Source: Planctomycetota bacterium (GTDB lineage Bacteria > Planctomycetota > GCA-2746535). Taken from it: a stretch of DNA of 64,000 nt. The position numbers and the translations under genes are program-made. Positions 48,315-56,374 of this stretch are shown piece after piece; the first letter of the stretch is position 1; each line of letters starts with the position of its first letter. Location of the stretch: positions 17,410 to 81,409 of the forward strand of contig NVWA01000006.1 in assembly GCA_002746535.1 (NCBI GenBank), written 5' to 3'. The notes below the pieces were generated by a model that had not been told where the DNA came from, ran no database searches, and was given only the letters and a program-made list of their open reading frames with translations.

Positions 48315-50744
48315 CTAATCAATTTTCTGGAGTTCAATTACTTTGAGTTTATTTTGATTTAAATCTTTATTAATCATTATTTTTTTTGTCTGATAACCTT
48401 TTTTAGTAATAGTTAGTGCAAAAGTATTTAATGGCCATTGTGTCTCGGGCAAAAATCCTTTTTCATCTGATTTAGAATCTAATCCTACTGCTGTCCAGTT
48501 TGTTCGTTTAATAATTTTATTATTATTATCTATGTAGGAAAAATTTGCTCCCTTAATATTTTGCTTGGTATTACTATTTACTACTTTCAACAACAGCTTC
48601 CGGCCATTATATAGAGTTACATTAAATTCTTTTTTATCTTTTATATTAACAGGGCCTATTAACATGGGTTGATAATTATGCTTAAATTCTTCTTCAATTA
48701 AAAAATAATAATGTTCTTTAAATTCTATAGCTAGATTTCTTATTTTTCCATTTTGAGTTATTCTTCTTTGATTATTTCTAAATGTTTGTTGTCCAATTAT
48801 TTGATTTTGACTAATCCAGGTAATTAGGGCTTTTGAGATAAGTTCTCCTGCTTCATTTTTAATTGTAAAATTAATAGAACCTATTTTTGAAACTGTTGGC
48901 AGTATTAAAAGTTCAGTTGTTTGTGAATCATTTGTATTCTGATAAGAGGATTGATAGTCATTTCTGTCATGATCATACCTTGGGGCTATCTCTTTACTTA
49001 TGATATCGAGAAGATCATGTGACGAAGAAGGATCTTCATCAATTAATATATGTTTAACACCGCTTCTTGGCATTGTCATTAGAAATACAATTGGGAATAG
49101 TAAAAGACAGATTGCCGTTGTTGTTATTGCTTTCCCATATTTAATTATTTTTGATGTGAGAAGTGTAAAAATTATCAATATGGATGGAATTGCTATCAGG
49201 AGGACAGTGGATCCGATTGGTATGCCACCTCTTACAATAAAAAGTCCAACTAATAACACAAGGGGTATTAAAAATAAGCTTAAAATGAATCCTAACGCTA
49301 TATTGCCATTGGAGGTTCTTAGTGAGATTACTTTTGTATTGGCTACACTTTGCATTAGTCGTTGTTTATCTTTGTCCCAGCAAAGAAAGATTCCTAAGAC
49401 AATATCAATGACGATGAAAAAATGGCCACAATAATCAACTACAATTTGGTTAAATGTTAAGGGCTTTCCATTGCAGGAGACCGTTCTAATGCCAAAAAGC
49501 ATTTGCCCAAATGTTTGACCATTAAATAATTTATGACATATAGGTATATAAATAAAAGTGGATAGGCCTAGAGTTGGTATAAAAAATAAAATAATAAAAA
49601 CAAAGTCTAAACCGTAAGCCATTAATCTAGGAAGTGATCCCGCAGGCCTTTCAATTAAATTATTTTGGGTAGTATGATATCTTTGATTTGATCTTTGTGC
49701 TTTTTTCTGTTGATATCTTTTGGCTGCTTTGTCGATGATATCAGGATCAATATGAAGTTCTTCTCCGATTGAGAGAATTGTTGAACGACCCAATTGATTA
49801 TCTTTTTTTTCTTGAAGCTCTCGCGCAATTTGAATGACCTCATCAACTTCGTTTTGTTGAAATCCTAAAGAAATGAAGGATTCCGTTGGATTGGGCTTTC
49901 GAATTTGTTGAATTTTGTTTTCTGAGTGCGGATGTTTTAAATCATTCTGAACTTCGGTTATATTCTGGTAGCGACTGGTCGGATCTTTTTCACACATTTT
50001 TAAAATAATTTTTGAAATGTACGCAGGGATATTTGGATTTAATTGGTTGGGAGGTGTTAAAATTTCAGATTTTATTTTCTCAATTGTTCCTAAAGGAGTA
50101 TCTGCTTTAAACGGCAAATCACCTGTGAATAATTCATATAAAACAATACCGGCTGAATAAAGATCGGATAATTTAGAAGGTTTTTCTCCTTTAGCTACTT
50201 CCGGAGAAAGATAATAAGTTGTACCAACTATTGCATTTGTTGACGTGAAGCTATTGTCATGCGTATCAATAGTTTTTGCTAGACCAAAATCAAGAATTTT
50301 GATGGTATTATTTTGATCAAGCATGATGTTATTGGGTTTTAAATCGCGGTGGATTATTTCCACTTGGTGAGCAGCTTGAATTCCATTGAGAATTTGTTTG
50401 AAAACACCTACTTTTTGTTCAATATTCAATTCGTTTTTTTCGATTAATTCATGTAGCGTGTTACCATTAACATATTCCATTACGATGTAATCAAAATATT
50501 TATCTTCTACAAATGAATGGATAGTAACAATGTTTGGATGATTTAGTTGAGCAACAATTTTTGCTTCATTTTTAAAACGTTGAGTCATTTGACTCTTGTC
50601 TAGAAGTAGGTGCTTAATTGTTTTAATAGCGACTTTTCGACCTAAAGACTTTTCCTTTGCTTCAAAGACTTGACCCATACCACCGGATGCAATCTCTTTT
50701 TCAATGATATATTGTCCTAAATCAATTCCTGGTTTTAATTCCAC
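48315..50744 (-). CDS. Ser/Thr protein kinase with RDD domain and C-terminal sensor-like region
   Basis: The protein has 809 residues. The GTG start is set by AGGA seven bases upstream. The kinase domain (about 9-275) is intact: GGMGQVFEA, Lys41, HRDLKPNN with Asp134, DFG at 152-154. Next come a helical module (about 292-350), an RDD domain (365-470), three to four membrane helices (480-565), and a C-terminal region (about 590-809) of beta-rich Ig/CarboxypepD_reg-like character (LITWISQNQIIGQQTF, LLLKVVNSNTKQNIKGANF). The tail is probably outside the membrane and may sense the envelope. It lies 24 bases after pspA2. Confidence 0.9.
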   Translation of the reverse strand: MELKPGIDLGQYIIEKEIASGGMGQVFEAKEKSLGRKVAIKTIKHLLLDKSQMTQRFKNEAKIVAQLNHPNIVTIHSFVEDKYFDYIVMEYVNGNTLHELIEKNELNIEQKVGVFKQILNGIQAAHQVEIIHRDLKPNNIMLDQNNTIKILDFGLAKTIDTHDNSFTSTNAIVGTTYYLSPEVAKGEKPSKLSDLYSAGIVLYELFTGDLPFKADTPLGTIEKIKSEILTPPNQLNPNIPAYISKIILKMCEKDPTSRYQNITEVQNDLKHPHSENKIQQIRKPNPTESFISLGFQQNEVDEVIQIARELQEKKDNQLGRSTILSIGEELHIDPDIIDKAAKRYQQKKAQRSNQRYHTTQNNLIERPAGSLPRLMAYGLDFVFIILFFIPTLGLSTFIYIPICHKLFNGQTFGQMLFGIRTVSCNGKPLTFNQIVVDYCGHFFIVIDIVLGIFLCWDKDKQRLMQSVANTKVISLRTSNGNIALGFILSLFLIPLVLLVGLFIVRGGIPIGSTVLLIAIPSILIIFTLLTSKIIKYGKAITTTAICLLLFPIVFLMTMPRSGVKHILIDEDPSSSHDLLDIISKEIAPRYDHDRNDYQSSYQNTNDSQTTELLILPTVSKIGSINFTIKNEAGELISKALITWISQNQIIGQQTFRNNQRRITQNGKIRNLAIEFKEHYYFLIEEEFKHNYQPMLIGPVNIKDKKEFNVTLYNGRKLLLKVVNSNTKQNIKGANFSYIDNNNKIIKRTNWTAVGLDSKSDEKGFLPETQWPLNTFALTITKKGYQTKKIMINKDLNQNKLKVIELQKID

Positions 50745-50768
50745 TAATTTTCCTGTTAGATTAATTTT

Positions 50769-51440
50769 TTATTTTTGAATCTTTTTTTTGAGCTCGTTTA
50801 ATTCTTTTAATAACTCATCATCCTCTTTACTTTTCTTTCTTTCATTCACTTCTTGCCATGCATCGGCCATGGCTTCTTTTTTAAGGACATCTTCTTCCAT
50901 CTCTTTAAATTCTGAATACCCATCAATGATACTTTCTGCAGAAACAATGGAGCTATCAGATTGATTTTGAGATTTATTTTTATAAAAATTTAATTTTGAT
51001 TCTGCGGCTCTTTTTTTGATGATCAAGCCTTCACGTTTCCTTCTGGCTTCTTGAACTTTTTCTTCCATTTGAAATAAATCAGTTTTTAAAACTTGAGCAA
51101 TCTCTGTTATATCTTTTATTTGTGAGGCAAGAGGTTCTTGCTTTTTTATGCATTCATTTTTTAGACCTAGAGCTCTTTTTGCAAGATCGTCCCTACTATT
51201 TTGAATGGCTAAAATGGCATTTTCTTCCCACTTTGCTATTTCTTTATTTAATTTGTAATTTTTTTTCTCTAGTAGTTTTTGTGAAGTTAAGGCTTGGGTA
51301 GTATTCTGGCGTAGAACAGTAATATGAGTTTCCATTTCACGAATAATTTGATTAATAGCTAATATCGGATCAGCGGTTTTTTCTAGAAATTCATTTAAGT
51401 TTGTTTTTACTATATCTGTAATGCGTTTTAGTAAATTCAT
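50769..51440 (-). CDS. PspA/IM30 family protein (second copy)
   Basis: The protein has 223 residues and is almost entirely helical coiled coil. MNLLKRITDIVKTNLNEFLEKTADPILAINQIIREME, in two blocks, is the PspA amphipathic helix a0 and the start of helix 1. PspA proteins form ESCRT-III-like rods on damaged inner membranes and, in enterobacteria, also inhibit PspF. The start overlaps the stop of the small membrane-protein gene by four bases (ATGA). It sits between that gene and the kinase genes, which suggests its state is read by the kinases. Confidence 0.88.
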   Translation of the reverse strand: MNLLKRITDIVKTNLNEFLEKTADPILAINQIIREMETHITVLRQNTTQALTSQKLLEKKNYKLNKEIAKWEENAILAIQNSRDDLAKRALGLKNECIKKQEPLASQIKDITEIAQVLKTDLFQMEEKVQEARRKREGLIIKKRAAESKLNFYKNKSQNQSDSSIVSAESIIDGYSEFKEMEEDVLKKEAMADAWQEVNERKKSKEDDELLKELNELKKKIQK

Positions 51441-51676
51441 TTTATTTCCAATTCTTCAGCATTTATATTTACAGGCGACTTATATTCGTGCTTTACTTCA
51501 AGTTCTTTCATTTTGAATTGTATATCTAGTTGACGTGTTTTTTCTTTTTCCATATCAACCTTAAACTTTGGTATCCAATACGCCATCATTGGAATACCTA
51601 ACATAAAACCAAAGCCAATTAATTCTCCTCCAGATGAGGTTAAAAAAGATCCTATTAAAGTTAAAACTTCTGCCAT
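51437..51676 (-). CDS. small membrane protein, PspB-like in layout
   Basis: The protein has 79 residues, starting after AGGAG. One N-terminal membrane segment (about 4-33) is followed by a charged amphipathic helix (KFKVDMEKEKTRQLDIQFKM). This topology copies PspB, which links PspA to the membrane, but the sequence shows no homology I can claim. It lies between two genes of the psp operon and is translationally coupled to the second pspA, which makes a membrane adaptor role likely. Confidence 0.65.
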   Translation of the reverse strand: MAEVLTLIGSFLTSSGGELIGFGFMLGIPMMAYWIPKFKVDMEKEKTRQLDIQFKMKELEVKHEYKSPVNINAEELEIK

Positions 51677-51694
51677 TTCTTACTCCTAAATTTC

Positions 51695-51961
51695 TTATAA
51701 ACTATATCTGTATTCGCTCTCAATAAATAATAGTTCTTCTTTTTGTCTTTGTGGTCTTCTAATAAAAATATAAGCCGCGGCTCCAATTACGTTTGTCAAT
51801 GCAATTACTAATAGCCATAAAACCTTCTTGCCATGATAATTATTTTCATTTAAAGCGCAGTCCACTAATGCCCATAACCAAAATAGTGAAAGTAAAAGTT
51901 TAAAACCGCCTAAGCTAAAAAATATAGCAAAGGCGATAACAGCAATAGCTAATTTTAACAT
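51695..51961 (-). CDS. PLDc_N-type two-helix membrane protein
   Basis: The protein has 88 residues and two membrane helices (about 3-25 and 46-68) separated by WALVDCALNENNYHGKKVLWL, then YIFIRRPQ. This is the pattern of the PLDc_N (phospholipase D N-terminal-like) family, which also occurs as small stand-alone membrane proteins beside pspA or pspC genes. AGAGG precedes the ATG. No catalytic function is expected; it is probably a membrane partner of PspA. Confidence 0.8.
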   Translation of the reverse strand: MLKLAIAVIAFAIFFSLGGFKLLLSLFWLWALVDCALNENNYHGKKVLWLLVIALTNVIGAAAYIFIRRPQRQKEELLFIESEYRYSL

Positions 51962-51973
51962 GATTTTATCCTC

Positions 51974-52669
51974 TTAATGATTTAATTTTTCTTTTAATGC
52001 AAGTAATTGTTCTTCAACCTCTAAATCTTCGGTGGTTGTCTCAGCGTTTATGGTATCAAATGACAAATTGTCTATTTCATCTTCCGCGTCAATTTCAGCC
52101 AACTTCCGTTCTAATTTTTCTTCAAAATCTTTCATCGTTGTTGATGTAAAGACATTTTCACTTTTATACATAGACTTCTTACAAGCACCACGACACTGAC
52201 GTCTTAGTTTTTTTGATTCAGCTCTCATTTCTGCTAGATGATGTCTCGTCAATAAATTCACTCTTTTTTCTTTAGCATGTTCCAAGCTATCTTTTGATGA
52301 TGTCAGATGTGCTTTCATATGTTCCGCTAATTTTGCTGCTTCAATAAGTTCTGTTTCTAATATGCCGACTCTTTCCAAGGCAATATTTGATTTTCTTAAA
52401 AACTCTTTTGCGATTTCATCTTTATTTGATTTCACAGCGTTTTCAGCATTGTCTTGAAATTGTTTTAGATCATTCTTTGCTCGCTCTAATTTTTGTTCCA
52501 ATATTTTTCGATTCGCTACTGACTTAGTTGTTTTAATGGAGACTTCATATAGAGTCGCTTCCATTTCTTTGATTGAATAATTTAATAGTGCTTTTGGATT
52601 TTCAAAATGATCTATTAGCTCATGTAAGTTTGCTTTAATGTTTTTTGATATTCTTAATATGATGCCCAT
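51974..52669 (-). CDS. pspA: PspA/IM30 family protein (first copy)
   Basis: The protein has 231 residues, a start after GAGGAAATAGA, and an N-terminal ILRISKNIKANLHELIDHFE characteristic of PspA helix a0. Long coiled coils follow to about 190. An unusual basic Cys pair (RRQCRGACKKS) lies near residue 160. It is the first gene of the leftward operon, 30 bases after a predicted sigma-54 start. It should coat stressed inner membrane and may restrain the divergent PspF-like activator, as in enterobacteria. Confidence 0.9.
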   Translation of the reverse strand: MGIILRISKNIKANLHELIDHFENPKALLNYSIKEMEATLYEVSIKTTKSVANRKILEQKLERAKNDLKQFQDNAENAVKSNKDEIAKEFLRKSNIALERVGILETELIEAAKLAEHMKAHLTSSKDSLEHAKEKRVNLLTRHHLAEMRAESKKLRRQCRGACKKSMYKSENVFTSTTMKDFEEKLERKLAEIDAEDEIDNLSFDTINAETTTEDLEVEEQLLALKEKLNH

Positions 52670-52699
52670 TCTATTTCCTCTCGGTTAGGTTGTTTAGTT

Positions 52700-52726
52700 A
52701 AAAGTGCTATATCAAATTTAATGCCA
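52700..52726 (-). promoter_or_regulatory. predicted sigma-54 (-24/-12) promoter of the psp operon
   Basis: On the minus strand, TGGCATTAAATTTGAT (52726 to 52711) matches the sigma-54 consensus TGGCACG-N4-TTGCT with the invariant GG at -24 and one substitution (A for C) at -12. The predicted start is near 52700, about 30 bases before the pspA ATG. Confidence 0.6.
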
Positions 52727-52798
52727 AAGTTAGCTATTTCTCATAACCTATTTATTTGTATGGAGTTATGGTTTTAGTAGTTTGCAGCGAAACTTAAA

Positions 52799-52817
52799 TA
52801 TGGTTTTTAAAACCATA
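52799..52817. promoter_or_regulatory. palindromic activator site 1 (proximal)
   Basis: TGGTTTTTAAAACCA (52801-52815) is a 7-base-arm palindrome, extended by TA/TA to 19 bases. Its centre is about 108 bases upstream of the predicted sigma-54 start, a normal place for an enhancer of PspF type. Confidence 0.65.
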
Positions 52818-52842
52818 AAATTTAATTAAATTTGATAATTAG

Positions 52843-52857
52843 TGGTTTTTAAAACCA
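52843..52857. promoter_or_regulatory. palindromic activator site 2 (distal)
   Basis: An exact second copy of TGGTTTTTAAAACCA lies 42 bases from the first, which is four turns of B-DNA. The two sites therefore face the same side of the helix, as for paired dimers of an activator. Confidence 0.65.
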
Positions 52858-52901
52858 TATATTGTAATTTTATGGTCAAATTGGCCAAATATTTAATTTT
52901 A

Positions 52902-52930
52902 TTGACCAGATAATGCTAAATAGGTAGAAT
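52902..52930 (+). promoter_or_regulatory. -35/-10 promoter of the pspF-like gene
   Basis: TTGACC (52902-52907), a 17-base spacer and TAGAAT (52925-52930). The predicted start is near 52937, inside the third operator-like site. Confidence 0.6.
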
Positions 52931-52934
52931 TAAA

Positions 52935-52949
52935 TGGTGTAAAAAACCA
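52935..52949. promoter_or_regulatory. degenerate third activator-like site at the pspF start
   Basis: TGGTGTAAAAAACCA keeps the outer TGGT and ACCA and the 15-base length of the two palindromes but differs in the middle. It covers the predicted transcription start of the pspF-like gene, as expected for autorepression. Confidence 0.45.
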
Positions 52950-52966
52950 TTTTATTGAGAGTTACT

Positions 52967-53911
52967 TTGGAATTTGACTTTAGTGGCATAGCTAAAACGC
53001 CAAGTATGAAACATTTACTTCAACAAGCCCAAATTTATGCACCTATCAATAGGCCTATTTTGATTAGAGGTGAAAGGGGAACAGGTAAAGAGTTAATCGC
53101 AAAATTTATTCACGAAAGTAGTGATCGTAAAAACAAACCTTTTGTAGCAATTAATTGCGCTGCGATGACAGAGCAATTATTAACTTCAGAAATTTATGGA
53201 CATGAAAAAGGAGCCTTTACTGGTGCGGATACATCGCGAATTGGTAAATTGGAACAAGCTGATGGAGGCACGTTATTTTTTGATGAAATAGGTAACATGT
53301 CATTATCCTTTCAACAAAAAATTATTCGTGTAGTTGAATATCAGGAATTCGAAAAAGTACGTGGGACAGAAAAAATCAAAGTTGATGTAAGAATACTTTC
53401 GGCTACTAATGCTGACTTAGAAGAAATGATGGATGAAAAATTATTTATGCGTGATTTATATGATCGGCTTACCTTTGCTGAAATTAGAATACCACCACTT
53501 AGAGAAAGACGAGAAGATATCCCTTCTATGATAGTTCAGTTTGTCCAAAACCTTCATGAAGAAATCCCGAATCTCTTAAATAAGAAATTTAAAAAAGAAG
53601 TCGTCAATAGTTTGATGGATTATCATTGGCCAGGAAATATTCGAGAATTAAAAAACTTTGTAGAAAGAATATATCTTGGACCAGCTGACCAAGAAATTAC
53701 CTTAGAAGATTTACCATTGGAAATGGGAGGTGAAAAAGTTATTGAATCTAAATTAAATTTCTCTGGAACATTTGATGAGCAGGTTGATTTATTTAAAGAA
53801 CAATTAATTCAAAATGCTTTGCTTGAATCAAATGGAAAACAAAAATTAGCCAGTGATATACTAGGGATGACATATGACCAATTTAGACACTATTTTAAAA
53901 AGTTCAAATAA
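52967..53911 (+). CDS. pspF: PspF-like sigma-54-dependent activator
   Basis: From TTG 52967, preceded by GAGAG, the protein has 314 residues; TTG 52955 adds four. It consists of an AAA+ domain with no N-terminal receiver, like PspF: Walker A RGERGTGKEL, GAFTGA loop for sigma-54 contact in GHEKGAFTGADTS, Walker B TLFFDEIGN, sensor I SATNADLEEM, Arg fingers in RDLYDRLTF, and WPGNIRELKNFVER. A Fis-type helix-turn-helix ends the protein (NGKQKLASDILGMTYDQFRHYF). It should bind the palindromes next to its own gene and activate the divergent psp operon. Confidence 0.92.
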   Translation: MEFDFSGIAKTPSMKHLLQQAQIYAPINRPILIRGERGTGKELIAKFIHESSDRKNKPFVAINCAAMTEQLLTSEIYGHEKGAFTGADTSRIGKLEQADGGTLFFDEIGNMSLSFQQKIIRVVEYQEFEKVRGTEKIKVDVRILSATNADLEEMMDEKLFMRDLYDRLTFAEIRIPPLRERREDIPSMIVQFVQNLHEEIPNLLNKKFKKEVVNSLMDYHWPGNIRELKNFVERIYLGPADQEITLEDLPLEMGGEKVIESKLNFSGTFDEQVDLFKEQLIQNALLESNGKQKLASDILGMTYDQFRHYFKKFK

Positions 53912-54579
53912 TGTATAAAAAATTATTTTTGTTAATCATCATTTCCATTTTACCAGGAATATTTTCTTGTTTAGGTGTGATGCTACAAATTTTCCCAGCT
54001 TTATTCTATATTTTATCAAAATTAACTTTTTTGGGATTACCTCTAATTTATTGGAGGCTAAGAGGATTCAATTTTAAGAAGTTAATTGCACACTATAAAA
54101 TAAACGAATTTAAAATCAGTTTTGGAATTATTAGTGGGCTTTTCATTAGTGTTTTAATTCTTTTAAGTTTTTTCTTTTATTTTAAAGAGAACCTTGATGG
54201 TAGTCAGTTAAAATTTATGTTAGATAAATTCGATCTTATAAAATACTTTATAGTCATGGCGATTTTCATTTCATTTTGGAATAGTTTTATTGAAGAGTAT
54301 TACTGGAGAATGTTTGTTTTAGATTTTAGCGATGATATATTGAAAAGTATAAAACTAAGAATAATTTGGAATGGATTATTCTTTTCGGTTCATCATTTCT
54401 TTATATTAATGGCTTATCTACCGACTAATTATGCCATAATATTTTCAGTTGGTACAGGTTTTGGTGGAATGATTTGGGCTTATATGAGGGTTAAAAATTT
54501 ATCCATATGGCAATGTTATGTTAGTCATTTGTTGGTTGACTTAAGTGTTATGTATATAGGGTATATGATGATAATGTAA
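53911..54579 (+). CDS. CPBP family intramembrane glutamic protease
   Basis: The protein has 222 residues with about six membrane helices. The CPBP/Abi motifs are present: EEYYWRMFVLDF (motif 1), FFSVHHFFIL (motif 2 His), and YVSHLLVDLSVMY (motif 3 His, Asp). It shares a TAATG junction with the pspF-like gene, so the protease is made on the same message as the regulator. CPBP proteases cleave membrane or prenylated proteins; here a role in membrane stress, such as release of an inhibitor, is inferred. Confidence 0.88.
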   Translation: MYKKLFLLIIISILPGIFSCLGVMLQIFPALFYILSKLTFLGLPLIYWRLRGFNFKKLIAHYKINEFKISFGIISGLFISVLILLSFFFYFKENLDGSQLKFMLDKFDLIKYFIVMAIFISFWNSFIEEYYWRMFVLDFSDDILKSIKLRIIWNGLFFSVHHFFILMAYLPTNYAIIFSVGTGFGGMIWAYMRVKNLSIWQCYVSHLLVDLSVMYIGYMMIM

Positions 54580-54588
54580 AAGGACTCT

Positions 54589-55806
54589 TTAGTTTCGATT
54601 TATATTGACAGGCTGTCCAATATCATGAAAGAGTTCTTTGACCCATAATTGATTTGTATCAAGTGGTTTTTCGCCCCTTATTCTTTCAAATTCAATAGAT
54701 CTTAATTGATTATTTCTGTCTTCATCATGCCCTATGACGCCACTTTCTTTTCGCATGCCACAATCTACAGCTGAATCCGTGCAGCTTTTAATTAATCTTA
54801 AATCATCGACATTTGCAGCTGCCGCTCTTGCAAAATAGCCGCTTTTTTCAACGATTGTTTTTTCAGCATTAACGAGTTTCGCAAATTGATTTGCAAACCA
54901 TTTTCCTGGATTTATTGAATCTAATTTGACATGGCCAAAGGCATCTTTTTTGACTTTTTGTCCTTGGTTTTCGAGTTCTTGAATGATGTCTTGAACACCA
55001 GCACCTTCCGCGACAAAGATATTAACGCTATTTTTTTCATTCATTACTTTTTTAAGTCTTGCTGCTTCGCCTCTTATATCAATTGGAATTTCAGGAATAT
55101 AAATGGCATCAACATCAAAAAGTTTCTTTTCAATATTAAAGCTCGGTACGAAATGTCTATGCTGAAGCCTTTTTCTATAGATGTTTGCCGTTGCCGCTGT
55201 TAACCAGCCACAATTTCTACCCATTACTTCATGTATAATTAACATTCTTGGATTGGCACTTTGTTCGTTGACAACATTTTCAAAATATATGGCACCTTGT
55301 TCTGCAGCAGTTATAGCTCCCAAAGATTGTCTGATAGGATAGATATCATTATCAATAGTTTTTGGCAAGCCAACCACTGTTAAATCATAACCGTTCTTTT
55401 TTAAATAGGCCGCTAGTTCTGCTGCGGTCAAGTTTGTGTCATCACCACCGATGGTGTGTAATATAGTTATGTTGTCAGAAAGTAACTGTTCTGCTGCCAC
55501 TTCTAAGGGGTTTTGGCCTTTTTTAATTAACCCACGTTTAAAACAATCTTTTTCATTTGTTAGTTTAACACGACTGTTTCCTAAGGGGCTACCACCATGT
55601 AAGTAAAAATTGGCAGCATCTTCTCTTACTATGTCTGTTACTGGAATACTTCGACCTTGCAATAAACCTTGGTATCCATCTAAATAACCAATTATTTTAA
55701 TTCCTGGTGCAATTTCAGTATATCTCTCAATTAGACCACCAACAGCAGCAGATAAACACGGTGCTAAACCACCAGCAGTTAATAAGGCAACTTTTTGTTT
55801 CTTCAT
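54589..55806 (-). CDS. pfp: pyrophosphate-dependent 6-phosphofructokinase
   Basis: The protein has 405 residues, with AGGGG before the ATG. ALLTAGGLAPCLSAAVGG is the phosphate-binding start, and TIGGDDTNLTAAELA has the GGDD motif of PPi-dependent enzymes in place of the GGDG of ATP-dependent ones. PKTIDNDIYPIRQSLG holds the TIDND catalytic block with Lys typical of the PPi form. It phosphorylates fructose 6-phosphate reversibly, using pyrophosphate. It is convergent with the protease gene, 9 bases away. Confidence 0.93.
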   Translation of the reverse strand: MKKQKVALLTAGGLAPCLSAAVGGLIERYTEIAPGIKIIGYLDGYQGLLQGRSIPVTDIVREDAANFYLHGGSPLGNSRVKLTNEKDCFKRGLIKKGQNPLEVAAEQLLSDNITILHTIGGDDTNLTAAELAAYLKKNGYDLTVVGLPKTIDNDIYPIRQSLGAITAAEQGAIYFENVVNEQSANPRMLIIHEVMGRNCGWLTAATANIYRKRLQHRHFVPSFNIEKKLFDVDAIYIPEIPIDIRGEAARLKKVMNEKNSVNIFVAEGAGVQDIIQELENQGQKVKKDAFGHVKLDSINPGKWFANQFAKLVNAEKTIVEKSGYFARAAAANVDDLRLIKSCTDSAVDCGMRKESGVIGHDEDRNNQLRSIEFERIRGEKPLDTNQLWVKELFHDIGQPVNINRN

Positions 55807-56374
55807 TTTTAAACCCCTGTTTTTACTTGAAATACACTGTTAAAAAGTTGCAGAATATTATCTTAAATGCCCTAAGAAACAAGCTTTGGGTTTTTGTATA
55901 ATAAGTATATATAAAGTAATACTTAGTATTTTAAATATACTTCTATTATCAATATGAAAATATTATTGAGTGGATTTAGGTGAATTCTTATAACATAATC
56001 AACTGTATAGGTGAATTTGAATATATTATATGAATTAATGGTAAGAAAATATTTATTTGGTTTTTGATATTTTTAAGAATTTCTTTTGAATTTAACTTGT
56101 ATATTTCTTCAGCTTGATATAAGTATTAAGGAATTGATTTAAGACTAGTGCAGTAGTTTTAGTTCTTAAATTTACCAATAGGGCTATAAGTTTTAAAGAT
56201 CTTATCCTAAGATTTTTGGAATTTACTTAAGCCTTTATCAACATATAGTTCTTCCCTTCACAATTCAAAGTTTGCTTGCAATAAGTAAATGTCTAAGTTT
56301 TTAAATTTACTTTTAATTTAGCTTGTTGGTTCAGGCTAAAAAGTTTTAGTAAAATTTTTTTTGAAAGTATCCGA
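55807..56374. other. long AT-rich spacer before the BatA/VWA operon
   Basis: This spacer of 568 bases has no coding character on either strand. Near the right end, TTGGTT (56326) and TAAAAT (56350) with an 18-base spacer form a weak candidate promoter for the rightward operon. No RNA gene or palindromic array is visible. Confidence 0.45.

Noticed and set aside
52741..52960. Reading the repeated palindromes as a CRISPR-like array
   Set aside because: There are only two exact 15-base copies plus one degenerate copy; the units are palindromic and unequally spaced, with no cas genes. Operator sites explain them better.
54820..55901. ORFs of 90 and 64 codons opposite the PPi-phosphofructokinase
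   Set aside because: They are shadow frames of a clearly conserved enzyme.
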